Assembly (NCBI RefSeq): GCF_003148885.1
Contig: NZ_QGHD01000004.1
Location: 95,208-147,785 of the forward strand
DNA length: 52,578 nt
Origin: Hallerella porci
Lineage (GTDB): Bacteria > Fibrobacterota > Fibrobacteria > Fibrobacterales > Fibrobacteraceae
Direction: 5' to 3'
The notes beneath the pieces are model-generated. The model saw only the letters and a program-made list of their open reading frames with translations, ran no database searches and was not told the origin of the DNA. Every line of letters begins with the position of its first letter. Within the stretch, counting starts at the first letter, position 1. Positions 17,108 to 26,347 of this stretch are shown here, one piece after another. A program made the position numbers and the translations under genes.

Positions 17108-18327
17108 ATGCGCTTAAAAATAAGCGACGTATTGATTCCTCCGAACGCAAAATTATTGCTCATAAAATATTCAATATCCATTTCGCGCCCTGTGCCTGTG
17201 ATGTAATCTAATTCACCACATTCGGGATCCACATTTTTAAGATTCAAATTCGGACTGAACCATTTTTTGTTCATCATCTGAATACTTTCCCAAGCTTCAA
17301 TTGCGCCGCAAGCGCCCAGCGTGTGTCCCACATAACTTTTTAAACTGCTGATGGGAACTGCGCGCCCTTTAAAAGCGCCGTATGTCGCTTGCGTTTCTGC
17401 GATGTCGCCGAATTTGGTTGCTGTTCCGTGTCCATTGACATAACCGATAGCATCAGGCGAAATTCCTGCATTTTTAATAGCCAATTCCAAAGCGATTTGC
17501 ATCGTTTCTTTTTTCGGCTGCGTCAAATGATTGCCATCGGTATTGGTTCCAAAGCCGACGACTTCTGCATAAATTTTTGCGCCGCGCGCTTTTGCGTGTT
17601 CATATTCTTCTAAAATTAAAGAGCCTGCGCCTTCACCGATTACAAGGCCATCGCGGTCTCGGTCATAAGAGGCGGGAGTAATTTCGGGAGTGTCATTTTT
17701 TACGCTCGTTGCAAATAAAATATCAAAGACCGCAGAACCTGTCGGATTCAATTCTTCGGCACCGCCTGCAATCATCACATCTTGCATTCCTTGCATGATA
17801 TTTTCGTAGGCATAGCCAATCGATAAACTTCCGGCAGTGCACGCGGTATTCGTTGTAATCAAACGTCCCGTCAGTCCAAGCAAAACGCTAATGTTTACTG
17901 CGCACGTTTGTGGCATGCAGCGAATGTAACTCGTAGCCGTAATTTTTGTCGAATCATTAAACATAATCATCGACATAAATTCTTTAATGGCTTCGAAATT
18001 TCCCATCGATGAGCCATACGCTACGCCGATGCGTCCTGCTTTTAATTCGGGATCATTCAAATCGTATCCCGCACAAGTTAACGCACGTTCTGCTGAAGCT
18101 ACAGCCATATGAGCAACGCGTCCCATTCCGCGCATTTTTTTACGAGGAAATTCGGGCAAGTCAAACAAAATCGGAGCAGCAAGGCGCGTGTTAATTTGTT
18201 TGTAACAATCCCATTCCGGCATGCACTTAACGCAATTTTTAAATTCATGCAAGCGATTAAAAATCACTTCATCGTCCATTCCCAAAGGGGAAATGCTCGA
18301 TCCACCTGTTACAACAACGCGACGCAT
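17104..18327 (-). CDS. 3-oxoacyl-ACP synthase (FabF-type ketosynthase) of the aryl polyene locus
   Basis: A 407-residue type II ketosynthase that condenses malonyl-ACP with the growing polyene. The active-site set is complete: C163 in TNTACTAGSLS, H300 in NGHGTAT, K330, and H335 in SYVGHTLGACGA. The C-terminus has the usual NNFAFGGINTSLIF. Length and order fit FabF. It is one of two full ketosynthases in the operon; with the chain-length-factor-like protein on the opposite strand it probably forms the elongating pair. Its ATG overlaps the ketoreductase stop by one base (TAATG). Its stop is interlocked with that of the convergent PlsC-like gene. Confidence 0.92.
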   Translation of the reverse strand: MRRVVVTGGSSISPLGMDDEVIFNRLHEFKNCVKCMPEWDCYKQINTRLAAPILFDLPEFPRKKMRGMGRVAHMAVASAERALTCAGYDLNDPELKAGRIGVAYGSSMGNFEAIKEFMSMIMFNDSTKITATSYIRCMPQTCAVNISVLLGLTGRLITTNTACTAGSLSIGYAYENIMQGMQDVMIAGGAEELNPTGSAVFDILFATSVKNDTPEITPASYDRDRDGLVIGEGAGSLILEEYEHAKARGAKIYAEVVGFGTNTDGNHLTQPKKETMQIALELAIKNAGISPDAIGYVNGHGTATKFGDIAETQATYGAFKGRAVPISSLKSYVGHTLGACGAIEAWESIQMMNKKWFSPNLNLKNVDPECGELDYITGTGREMDIEYFMSNNFAFGGINTSLIFKRI

Positions 18328-19046
18328 TAAGCTAATCCTCCGTTTACAGAAATGACTTGGCGAGTAATGTAAGCTGCACCATCTGAAAGCAAGAATAAAA
18401 CGGTTGCAGCAACTTCTTCAGGTTTTCCGACACGTTTCATCGGAATCGAAGGTAAAATCATATCGAGTGGAGCATCCTTAATCATTTCCGTTTCGATTAA
18501 GCCTGGAGCGACACTGTTTACCGTAATATTTCTTGAAGCCAGTTCGACCGCAAGCGCTTTACTTGCAGCAATTAAGCCGCCTTTGCTTGCGCTATAATTG
18601 ACTTGTCCGCGATTTCCAATAATGCCCGAAACCGAAGCAATCGTTATAATGCGCCCTTTGCGTTTTCTGCACATCGGCATCACAATCGGTTGCAACACAT
18701 TGTAAAATCCGTTTAAATTCACATCGATGACTTTATCCCAATAATCTTCTGTCATCGCAGGGAATGCGGTATCTTTGCAAATTCCCGAAGACAAAACGAC
18801 TCCGTAATAAGCGCCATTTTCAGAAATATCTTTTTCTAAAACTTCTCTGCAATTTTTCCGATCCGTCAAATTAAATTGCATCAACTGAATTTTATCGCTG
18901 AAAGTTTCTGCGAGCTCTTTTAATTTTTCTGCGTGACTATTGTAATGCGCCACAACGGAATAGCCCGCTTCTAAAACAGCTTTCGTAATCGCAAAGCCAA
19001 TGCCTCCGCTTGCACCCGTTACTAAAATGCGTTTTTCGTTTTCCAT
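18327..19046 (-). CDS. FabG-type 3-oxoacyl-ACP reductase (APE)
   Basis: A 239-residue short-chain dehydrogenase that should reduce the 3-keto group after each condensation using NADPH. The cofactor motif GASGGIGFAI is at residues 10-19. The catalytic set is visible as the Ser of IASVSGI and the YSASK box (VNYSASKGG), with IRPG replaced by VAPGLIETEM. The C-terminus TRQVISVNGGLA is typical of FabG. It has a good AGGAG and starts one base after the dehydratase stop. Its position between dehydratase and ketosynthase fits a dedicated polyene reductase rather than the housekeeping FabG. Confidence 0.92.
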   Translation of the reverse strand: MENEKRILVTGASGGIGFAITKAVLEAGYSVVAHYNSHAEKLKELAETFSDKIQLMQFNLTDRKNCREVLEKDISENGAYYGVVLSSGICKDTAFPAMTEDYWDKVIDVNLNGFYNVLQPIVMPMCRKRKGRIITIASVSGIIGNRGQVNYSASKGGLIAASKALAVELASRNITVNSVAPGLIETEMIKDAPLDMILPSIPMKRVGKPEEVAATVLFLLSDGAAYITRQVISVNGGLA

Positions 19047-19047
19047 T

Positions 19048-19512
19048 TTATACTCCTAAAACTTGTTTCGGATCATCGACTTCAATCGTGTTCATCGTTG
19101 CCGTTGCGATGAGTTTATCGTTTACAAAAGCGCGCCCTTCAAAAGTGACCGCTTTATCCATACGAACCAACTGCTTTACCCAAAGCCGAACCGTTTCGCC
19201 ATTACGAAAAACATTTTCATACGCTTGAAAATTGGTGACGCTTAAAATGAATCCCATTTTCGGCGGAAGATTCATTTTTTTACAAACGATTCCGATTAAA
19301 ACAGAAACGCTCTGCGCCATATATTCAAAAGCAATCCAAACCGGAACGCCGTCGTAAATATCTTCGTAAAACATGCTTTTTTCATTTACATCAACTTCGG
19401 TTTCGGCGATAAAATTTTCCACATCGTATGACACCACACGCGAAAGCAAATGCATTTTTCCTTTGTGCGGAACAAGCTCCGAAACTTTTTCATGCGTATC
19501 AAATTCAGTCAT
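19048..19512 (-). CDS. 3-hydroxyacyl-ACP dehydratase, hotdog fold (ApeP-like)
   Basis: A 154-residue single-hotdog protein of the FabA/FabZ-related dehydratase type found in aryl polyene clusters. It opens with MTEFDTHEKVSELVPHKGKM; His16 in the PHKGKM loop is the probable catalytic base. The central helix reads WIAFEYMAQSVSV. Dehydration of 3-hydroxyacyl-ACP after each cycle produces the conjugated double bonds. Upstream in-frame codons exist, but they lie inside the ketosynthase gene. GGGGA sits just before the adjacent ATGs at 19515 and 19512, and I chose 19512 for spacing. It overlaps the ketosynthase stop by eight bases. A second dehydratase-like domain is fused to the AMP ligase of this operon. 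Confidence 0.85.
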   Translation of the reverse strand: MTEFDTHEKVSELVPHKGKMHLLSRVVSYDVENFIAETEVDVNEKSMFYEDIYDGVPVWIAFEYMAQSVSVLIGIVCKKMNLPPKMGFILSVTNFQAYENVFRNGETVRLWVKQLVRMDKAVTFEGRAFVNDKLIATATMNTIEVDDPKQVLGV

Positions 19513-20683
19513 CATTTTTCCCCAAAATAAGCGACACATTGCAGCCGCCAAAACCAAATGAATTGCTCATGCAAATATTTAAACGCGCAGAAGTTTCACC
19601 TTTTTTCACCAAATGAATTTGAGGAATTTCTAAATCGCGCTCGCCATCAAAATGATGCACCGGCAAAAAATGTTCCGCATTTTTTTTGTCTAAAGTTAAA
19701 CAACAAAATGCAGCTTCTAATGCGCCCGAAGCTCCAAGCGTGTGCCCCGTTAATCCTTTCGTTGAACTACACGGAACATCGCAACCAAAAACGCGATTCA
19801 CCGCGACACTTTCCATCGCATCGTTTAACTTTGTTCCGGTGCCGTGTAAATTGATGTAATCGATTTCCGTAGATTTGATTTTCGCATCGTCTAAAGCTTT
19901 TTGAATTGCTAATACAGCGCCTTCGCCATCGGCTCTTGGAGCGGTGACATGATCGGCATCTGCACTTTCACCAATTCCTAAAATTTCAAATTTTGCATTT
20001 TCTTTCTTTTTTGAAATTAAAAAGAATGCGGCGCCGTCGCCAATCGTTAAACCCGAACGATTTTTGCTAAATGGATTTGCCGGATTCATCGAAACCGCTT
20101 CTAAAGAATCGAAGCCGAGCACAACGGTTTCGGTTTCAATATCCACTCCGCCGACAATTGCCGCGTCGCAAAATCCCGCTTCAATCCAATTTCGCGCCGA
20201 AGCAAACGCCGATGCACTCGAAGCACACGCTGATGAATGTGTAAAAATCGGGCCTTTGATTTGAAATCTATCCGCAATAAATTCTGCGGCGAAATCCGCC
20301 TGTTGCATTTTCAAGCGATAATTTTTCGGATAATTATTTGTTTCTTTAAATTCTTGCAAAGCGCTGAGCGATGCTTCGGAACCGTTATCGCTTGAGCCCA
20401 CAAAAATTCCAATGCGTTCGTTTCCAAATTCTTGAACGGCTTTTTCAATGGATTTTTCCATTTGCAAAAGTACGGATTCGCTTAAACGATTGACGTGATT
20501 TTCGTAAAATGAATTTTTCACATGCGGTAAATTTTCAAGCGCAATCGGAGCGACATAACGCAATTTTTCGCCATATTTTTTTTGAACAAATTTTGGCGGA
20601 AGTTTATTTTTTAACGCATTCCAAATCGTTTCTTTTTCAAATCCCAAAGCGCACGCAAGCGCAAAATCTTGAATGTACAACAT
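19505..20683 (-). CDS. Second 3-oxoacyl-ACP synthase of the aryl polyene locus
   Basis: A 392-residue ketosynthase with an intact active site: C153 in HSSACASSAS, H280 in LHGTGT, K309, and H314 in LTGHTLGASG. The C-terminal SNSFGFGGCNVSLIL is family-typical. It is clearly different in sequence from the other ketosynthase of the operon, as in known aryl polyene clusters, where one enzyme starts and another extends the chain. Which does which cannot be told here. Its ATG overlaps the lipoprotein stop by one base, and its 3' end overlaps the dehydratase start. Confidence 0.92.
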   Translation of the reverse strand: MLYIQDFALACALGFEKETIWNALKNKLPPKFVQKKYGEKLRYVAPIALENLPHVKNSFYENHVNRLSESVLLQMEKSIEKAVQEFGNERIGIFVGSSDNGSEASLSALQEFKETNNYPKNYRLKMQQADFAAEFIADRFQIKGPIFTHSSACASSASAFASARNWIEAGFCDAAIVGGVDIETETVVLGFDSLEAVSMNPANPFSKNRSGLTIGDGAAFFLISKKKENAKFEILGIGESADADHVTAPRADGEGAVLAIQKALDDAKIKSTEIDYINLHGTGTKLNDAMESVAVNRVFGCDVPCSSTKGLTGHTLGASGALEAAFCCLTLDKKNAEHFLPVHHFDGERDLEIPQIHLVKKGETSARLNICMSNSFGFGGCNVSLILGKNDD

Positions 20684-21270
20684 TATTCTTTTCCTCGTTC
20701 GATTTGGTATTCGTATTTGCGAATGAGATTTTCAAAGCGAATTTGATTTTTTGATTTTTCCATTTTCATGAGAAGCGTATCATTCTCAGAAAGTGTGCGC
20801 ACGAAAACATCTTCGTTTTTCAATTCTTTAAATTCCAATCCAACTTTTTTAAAATGCTTTTCCAAAACATTTTTCGGATAATACACAAATTGAATGTCCG
20901 CGATTATATATTCGGGTTTTACTTTTTTTGCATCCATCCATTTGCTTGTAAAAATCAACGAATCTTTTGTGTAAACTAAATTGGCGATTTCGTTTCCCAT
21001 CGAACTAAAAATCATTAAATGGATGAGCGAATCATTTAATTGCATCCACGACATTCCTGTGATTTTTTTTTCACCATAATGCCCTTGCATCTGTTGATTT
21101 TCTTCGAGAGAATTTTCAAAAAATTCTGGCGAAATGAGTTCTCCCGATTTGGAATTGGAATAATACACCACTGCATTTTCTTTTAAACTTTTCGAAGACG
21201 ATGCGCACGCGCTAAGCATCCAAACAGTAGCGGCTAAAACGAAAAGCATGCAGCGTGAAAAATTTCGCAT
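20683..21270 (-). CDS. APE-locus lipoprotein (DUF3261-like)
   Basis: A 195-residue lipoprotein with signal MRNFSRCMLFVLAATVWML and lipobox SACA (Cys22). The mature part holds beta-strand-rich segments such as MSWMQLNDSLIHLMIFS and IIADIQFVYYPK. It matches in size and position the small DUF3261-type lipoproteins of aryl polyene clusters. These are thought to work with the LolA-like carrier in moving product to the outer membrane; that is inference from context. I use the ATG at 21270 rather than the TTG one codon upstream. The Shine-Dalgarno is weak. Confidence 0.75.
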   Translation of the reverse strand: MRNFSRCMLFVLAATVWMLSACASSSKSLKENAVVYYSNSKSGELISPEFFENSLEENQQMQGHYGEKKITGMSWMQLNDSLIHLMIFSSMGNEIANLVYTKDSLIFTSKWMDAKKVKPEYIIADIQFVYYPKNVLEKHFKKVGLEFKELKNEDVFVRTLSENDTLLMKMEKSKNQIRFENLIRKYEYQIERGKE

Positions 21271-21319
21271 CAAGTTAATTATAGAAATTTAATTTAAATT
21301 CCTTTGGATTTTTGTTCGT

Positions 21320-23614
21320 TCAATTTCTCGTAAACGGCGAAAGTAAAAAGCAAGCCGAAATTCCTAAAAGAACGGTTAAACCTAAAACAGAAACCGGCAC
21401 GAAACTGCTCAAAGAAAGAGTTCCAAATGAGAAAAGCGTCGTGAGAGTTGAAAGCAAAACCGCAAAAGCGGTAGAGTCCGAATGGTCGGCCGAATCTTTA
21501 AAGAATAACGAATAATCGATGCCAATGCCAAGCACTAAAATCAGTCCTGTGATAGCGAAAAAGTTCACGGGAATTTCTAAATAGCCGAGCATTGAAAGGG
21601 TAAACAAACACGCTAAAATCGGAGCGCGCACAATGCGAAGTGAATCTCGCCAAGTGTAAACAAACGAAAGAATAAAGAACACCGCAAAATACGCAAATGC
21701 AACCAACGCAAGCGCAGAAACCGAAAGTTCCGTGAGCGCAGAATTGATCGTTTTCATTTTGTTGACCGCAAAAATTCCGTTTTCTGTGTCTTCAAAATTT
21801 TCCGCATTAAATTCTTCGCTTAAATGAAGCGGCATCACAGCGCTATAAAATTTTCCGTTGATTTCTCCAATCCAAAGCATCTCTTTTAAATTTTTAAATT
21901 GCATTGGCAATTCTTGATTTTCAGAAATGCCGCCGAATAATGCTGCGGGATTTTTTTGCGGGCGAATTTTCAACGCTTTGCAAAGTTTTTTATAACGCAG
22001 CGGAAGAGTGTGACGCAAAACAGAATCCATTTGCGCGCGCCGTTTTTCGGAAGGCACAAATTGCGAATACGCTAAAAAAGATTTTAGCAAAGAATCTTTT
22101 TCGGCTGCTTTTAATTTTTCGGCAAGCAATTCTTCTTTTTCTAAAACTTCTTCTTGTGAATTTCCAGTCACGATAAAATAAGTCGGAGAAATTCCCGTAT
22201 TCATCCATTTGGCAACGCGCATTTCGCTTTCGCCCAAATCTTTGGAAACTTGATAAAGTGCGCGAATATCGGTGCGCACATTCATCTTAGAAAATCCAGG
22301 AATCAATGCAGCAATTAAAACTGCAAAAATCAAATAGCGCGGAATTTTCGGAATGCGTTCTAATTTTGAATATCCCGCTAAAATGAGTTGCGGAAATTTC
22401 AACGAGAATTTTTTACGCGTTTTCATCTTTTCAGAAACTTTCGGGAAAACCAAAAGCACAGAAAGTAATGCGCTCAAAAGACCGATCATCGAGAAAAACG
22501 CCATTTGACGAAGCACCGGAAAATCAACGATCATGAGCGCAACATAACTGAGTTCCGTCGTCATGAATCCGAGCAAAATACTTTTCACTTGGGCATTTTT
22601 ATCGGCGAAATGATGCAGCGCATAATCAATGCTCACGCCGATGACACTTGTTCCAAATACAAATGTGAAAATATGAATTTCATGAAATGCGGCTAAAGTC
22701 GCGCCCGTTGCCGCAAGAATCGCAATCAAAATGGACGAAAGAATCGCAATGATTGGAACCGCTGAACGAAACACAATCAAAAGCAAAGCGAAAACGACAA
22801 CCGTTGAAATGCACGAAATCCAAGCGACTTCTTTTTGCGCTTTTTTAGAACTCGCATAACTATGAAACGGAACGCCCGAACGCATCACCGATAAATTCGG
22901 ATGCGCTTTTTTTAGCAGATCAATTTTATTTTCTAACGCAGCGATTACGTGATCATCCGAAGCAAAATCCGATACGTTACTTGCCATTTCTGCATTCACA
23001 AAAATATAAGTCTTCCCCGAATCTTCAACGGTAAACATTCCGTTTCGAAGTGTTAAATTCCCCGACAACAAAGGATTTTTTAGAACAAGTCTATCTTCCA
23101 CATTTTGCGCTAACAAATACGGATCTTCATGCAAATGTTTTAAATCGGCAATTGCAAAAGAGCCGTAAACATGCGCAAGCGATTGATTCAAAAAATAATT
23201 TGCCCGCGCCGAATCTTTCATTTTTAAAATGGCGGGATCTTGTAATGCAAATCGATTTTCAAAAAGATAATTCGAAACTTCTTCGTATGATGACGAATCG
23301 ATTTTCCATGTTGCAAATTCAATTTGTTTACTTTCTAAAAGAAGTTGCCCGATTTCATTTGCCGAAGCTTCTGCCGTTGAAAAATTGGAGTCGCCGACAA
23401 AAATCATTAAATGCGACGCAGAGCGCAGCGAAAGTTCCGATTCCGCCGTTTGAATTTCTGTATTCGATTCCGAAATCGGAAGCATCGAATATAAACTTTT
23501 ATCGATTTTCCACGGATACGCAATGACGACTGCGACGATTAACGCCAAATGCAAAATCGCCCAAAGCGCCATATTAAAATAGCGCTGTTTACTTAATTGA
23601 TTATCGGAATTCAT
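21320..23614 (-). CDS. MMPL/RND-family exporter of the aryl polyene locus
   Basis: A 764-residue inner-membrane transporter. It has the MMPL layout twice over: an N-terminal transmembrane helix (about 12-33), a periplasmic domain (about 35-240), a helix bundle (about 250-400) with GVSIDYALHHFADK, a second periplasmic domain (about 430-620), and a second bundle with LGIGIDYSLFFKDS. The paired G-(S/I)-IDY motifs are the proton-relay signature of the family. Homologues in aryl polyene and xanthomonadin loci export the pigment or its lipid conjugate. Its start lies inside the 3' end of the LolA-like gene (14-base overlap). A 49-base gap separates it from the lipoprotein downstream. Confidence 0.9.
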   Translation of the reverse strand: MNSDNQLSKQRYFNMALWAILHLALIVAVVIAYPWKIDKSLYSMLPISESNTEIQTAESELSLRSASHLMIFVGDSNFSTAEASANEIGQLLLESKQIEFATWKIDSSSYEEVSNYLFENRFALQDPAILKMKDSARANYFLNQSLAHVYGSFAIADLKHLHEDPYLLAQNVEDRLVLKNPLLSGNLTLRNGMFTVEDSGKTYIFVNAEMASNVSDFASDDHVIAALENKIDLLKKAHPNLSVMRSGVPFHSYASSKKAQKEVAWISCISTVVVFALLLIVFRSAVPIIAILSSILIAILAATGATLAAFHEIHIFTFVFGTSVIGVSIDYALHHFADKNAQVKSILLGFMTTELSYVALMIVDFPVLRQMAFFSMIGLLSALLSVLLVFPKVSEKMKTRKKFSLKFPQLILAGYSKLERIPKIPRYLIFAVLIAALIPGFSKMNVRTDIRALYQVSKDLGESEMRVAKWMNTGISPTYFIVTGNSQEEVLEKEELLAEKLKAAEKDSLLKSFLAYSQFVPSEKRRAQMDSVLRHTLPLRYKKLCKALKIRPQKNPAALFGGISENQELPMQFKNLKEMLWIGEINGKFYSAVMPLHLSEEFNAENFEDTENGIFAVNKMKTINSALTELSVSALALVAFAYFAVFFILSFVYTWRDSLRIVRAPILACLFTLSMLGYLEIPVNFFAITGLILVLGIGIDYSLFFKDSADHSDSTAFAVLLSTLTTLFSFGTLSLSSFVPVSVLGLTVLLGISACFLLSPFTRN

Positions 23615-24182
23615 ACGTCAAAATATTTCCTTCGCCATCGACGATTTCCATTTTTTCTAAAACTTTTTTTCCAGAAAGAGAAATGGTTGCGATTGCTTTT
23701 TTCACCGCATTTTCTTTCGGCGTTAATCCAATATTCCACTTTCCTTTTTCCGAAACAAAGTAAGCCTGAAAACGTTCTTGAATTGCTGACGTATCACCGC
23801 AAAAAACCGCTTGAAATGTTTTTGCGATTTCACGAAAGATTGCATTATCTGCTGCGTTCATTTCGGATTTTGAACCGTCCGCAAATGTTTGCACAATTTT
23901 TGTTTTCGAAATTTCAAGTTTCGACGCAAACGGTTTTTGCGTGTCAAACACAATTCCGTCTTCCGCAGAAATTTCATATTTGCCCGAAGATTCAAAAGTG
24001 CGATCAATTTTTGGCACAAATCTTTTTTGCTTAAAACTGCCGTGCATTTTTTCTGTTTTTGCAAATATTTGCATTACTTGCAAAACTTCTTGCGATTGAA
24101 AATCGGCGGGAGAATTCCACAAGTCCGCTTCGGCAAAAAGAAACGCCGACGAAAAAAATATCCACGCAAAAATTTTACGCAT
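23601..24182 (-). CDS. LolA-like outer-membrane lipoprotein carrier protein (APE)
   Basis: A 193-residue periplasmic protein with a signal peptide (MRKIFAWIFFSSAFLFAEA). The mature domain has LolA-like features: an early helix (VLQVMQIFAKTEKMHGSFKQKRF), followed by strands with SSGKYEISAEDGIVFDT and a C-terminal KAIATISLSGKKVLEKMEI. LolA shields a lipid chain while crossing the periplasm. The copy in an aryl polyene locus probably carries the lipid-linked polyene. The gene overlaps the thioesterase upstream by eight bases and the exporter downstream by 14. Confidence 0.82.
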   Translation of the reverse strand: MRKIFAWIFFSSAFLFAEADLWNSPADFQSQEVLQVMQIFAKTEKMHGSFKQKRFVPKIDRTFESSGKYEISAEDGIVFDTQKPFASKLEISKTKIVQTFADGSKSEMNAADNAIFREIAKTFQAVFCGDTSAIQERFQAYFVSEKGKWNIGLTPKENAVKKAIATISLSGKKVLEKMEIVDGEGNILTYEFR

Positions 24183-24612
24183 GATTTTCCTCTGCCAAAT
24201 ATTTGTCCACGCGTTCTACAAAATCTTTGGGCGAACCGATCATCGATTCGTGCGTTTTGACATTTACCGCCATCTGCGTGCTCTCGGCTTTTGTAATGAC
24301 TTTTCCTGTTTCTTCATCGATGAATTTATAACTGATTTTCATGCAGACATCATATTCTTCGAGAGTCGTTTCGATGCGAAATTTTTGCATAAAATGCAGC
24401 GGTCGAATATACTTAATATGCAACTGCACAACAGGCCAAACATATCCCGCTTTTTCCATTTCAAAATACGTGTAACGAATTTTGCTCAACAAATCACAGC
24501 GCGCCGTTTCCATATACTTCACATAATTGCCGTGCCACGCAATATTCATCGGATCTAAATCGTAAAATTGCACTTGAATTTTTGTAATCGCTTTTACTTT
24601 TTGGGAACTCAC
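24175..24612 (-). CDS. 4-hydroxybenzoyl-CoA-thioesterase-type hotdog protein (APE)
   Basis: A 145-residue thioesterase of the 4HBT/YbgC class. The signature FYDLDPMNIAWHGNYVKYME places the catalytic Asp at residue 20, matching the second Asp of the FGDCDPAGIV motif. It should cleave or transfer an acyl thioester, possibly releasing the polyene from ACP. The start is GTG, in a GTGA overlap with the upstream acyltransferase, with GGAG at good distance. Confidence 0.88.
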   Translation of the reverse strand: MSSQKVKAITKIQVQFYDLDPMNIAWHGNYVKYMETARCDLLSKIRYTYFEMEKAGYVWPVVQLHIKYIRPLHFMQKFRIETTLEEYDVCMKISYKFIDEETGKVITKAESTQMAVNVKTHESMIGSPKDFVERVDKYLAEENHA

Positions 24613-25568
24613 GATGATTCTCCTTTTTGCCAGAAGTCGTAAAAATTATACCATTGATAGGGATGTTTCAAGCAAAACTTTTCCAAGTAAGATACAAATT
24701 CATTGGCAAGTTCTGCTGTTTTCTGTTTTTGTTCCGAGCGTTTTCCGTTCCATTCTACTTGAGAACGAATCACATGAAATTCGTATGGCGATGTGATGTC
24801 TAAATCTTTTTTGCGAAAAGCAAAAATAAAATAGATGGGCGCTTTTAAAATGCCCGCAAGAGTAAATGCGCCTTCGGGAAATTCTGCGGTTTCTCCTAAA
24901 AATTTTAATGGAATCATTCGATTTTGAAAATGCGCAGAAGTCCTATCGCCAGCGATGGCGACTAAATTTCCCGTTTCAATTTTTTCACGCATTTGAATTG
25001 CCGTTTCAACGCCGATTTCATTTGCGTTAAAACTATTTTGCAGCAATTCCGGATTGAGTTTTTGAAGAATCGCATTAAAATTTTTTGTGCCCAAAAAATC
25101 AATGACAGGAAAAACTTGAAATTTTCGAATCGTGTGTTCTTTCTGATAACTCGTAAGCGAGCGCGTCGCTTCAATATTTCCTAAATGCGAGCACAAAATA
25201 AATGCACCATTTCCCGCATTTAACTTTTCAACCAATTCCTGCAAATTATCATTTTGCGTTTCGAGTTCAGACAAATTCATCTTTCCCGCCCAACCGCGAA
25301 TTTTTTCAATCATCGAAAGAGCGAAAGCTAAAATATGTTTGTAAACAGCAAACGCGGGCACTTTTTGATTTTTGATTGCAAAGACATGCTGCAAATAATG
25401 GCGAGAACGCCGCCGCACAGGAGCTGCGCCTAAATAAAAGAAAAAAACGACGACAGCGGTAATGCATTCCACGCATTTCCGCGGAAGATGCACCGTTGCC
25501 CACAACATAAACCGCAGTTTCCAAGCGGGTTCTGCCGTTTCTTTTATCTGTGACCAGTGTTCTTCCAT
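24609..25568 (-). CDS. LpxL-type lysophospholipid/lipid A acyltransferase family protein (APE)
   Basis: A 319-residue membrane acyltransferase of the HtrB/LpxL family. It has an N-terminal hydrophobic stretch (about 31-50), the catalytic HX4E box in SHLGNIEA (H128, E133), and the later GDRTSAH segment. In aryl polyene clusters such enzymes are thought to help attach the polyene to a lipid. A second acyltransferase of a different family (PlsC-like) is encoded on the opposite strand, so the locus has two lipid-acylation steps. The start at 25568 lies within the 3' end of the glycosyltransferase gene. Confidence 0.87.
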   Translation of the reverse strand: MEEHWSQIKETAEPAWKLRFMLWATVHLPRKCVECITAVVVFFFYLGAAPVRRRSRHYLQHVFAIKNQKVPAFAVYKHILAFALSMIEKIRGWAGKMNLSELETQNDNLQELVEKLNAGNGAFILCSHLGNIEATRSLTSYQKEHTIRKFQVFPVIDFLGTKNFNAILQKLNPELLQNSFNANEIGVETAIQMREKIETGNLVAIAGDRTSAHFQNRMIPLKFLGETAEFPEGAFTLAGILKAPIYFIFAFRKKDLDITSPYEFHVIRSQVEWNGKRSEQKQKTAELANEFVSYLEKFCLKHPYQWYNFYDFWQKGESS

Positions 25569-26347
25569 TTATGTTCACCCATTTTCTGCTGACGTGATTT
25601 TCGAAATTCTGCAGCGCGTTTTTTCGCCACAAGAAGTTTCGGCAATCGCAAAAGCATGCCGCAACAAAGACGCGTATGCAGCCAAGAAATATCGATGTTA
25701 TCGTGCAACATTCGGAAATTGGAAATGCCGTGTTCCGGATAATTGACTTTCACCGGATAAGAAAACATGCTTACTCCCGCCCACGAAAGTCGCACTAAAA
25801 TTTCAATATCAAATCCCATGCGCAGCGAACGCAAATTTTCTAAAATCGGCATCGTTTGCAAAATCGGATAAATGCGAAATCCGCACATCGCATCGGGAAC
25901 TCGCCGAGAAAGCGTTTCAATCTTCACCCAAAAATTGGTAATCTTTCGACCTTGTTCACGGCTCTTTGGCACAGACGCATTGTACTGCGGAAAACCTGCG
26001 ATCAAACTTTTAAAATGCCTCCGCGATTCTTTGAGAAAAAACGGAATGGCTGCGGGATGATGTTGTCCATCGGCGTCAATTTGAAGCGCATGCGTAAATC
26101 CTTCTTTGTGCGCTTCGCGCATTGCAGTGCGAACAGCTGCGCCCTTTCCCAAATTAGAGCTGTGCGAAATCACCGTCACATCGGGAAATGATTCGGCGAC
26201 TTTATTGAGCACTTGCAAATCTTCGGGAGAATTTCCATCGTCCACAATAAACACGGGCAAATTTTGTTCTTTTAAATTTTTCACCACCGACCAAACCGTA
26301 TTTGCATGATGATAAACGGGGACAATAGCGCAGGGCTTAAATTCCAT
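25544..26347 (-). CDS. Family 2 glycosyltransferase (APE)
   Basis: A 267-residue GT-A fold glycosyltransferase. It has the nucleotide-binding VDDGNS (36-40) and metal site DAD at 91-93 (IDADGQHH), followed by CGFRIYP and GFDIEILVR, typical of dolichyl-phosphate-mannose-synthase-like GT2 enzymes. In this operon it probably glycosylates the polyene or its lipid. I start it at the ATG at 26347, which overlaps the preceding stop by one base (TAATG) and has GGAG at the right distance. The in-frame codons upstream lie inside the preceding gene. Confidence 0.9.
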   Translation of the reverse strand: MEFKPCAIVPVYHHANTVWSVVKNLKEQNLPVFIVDDGNSPEDLQVLNKVAESFPDVTVISHSSNLGKGAAVRTAMREAHKEGFTHALQIDADGQHHPAAIPFFLKESRRHFKSLIAGFPQYNASVPKSREQGRKITNFWVKIETLSRRVPDAMCGFRIYPILQTMPILENLRSLRMGFDIEILVRLSWAGVSMFSYPVKVNYPEHGISNFRMLHDNIDISWLHTRLCCGMLLRLPKLLVAKKRAAEFRKSRQQKMGEHKWKNTGHR

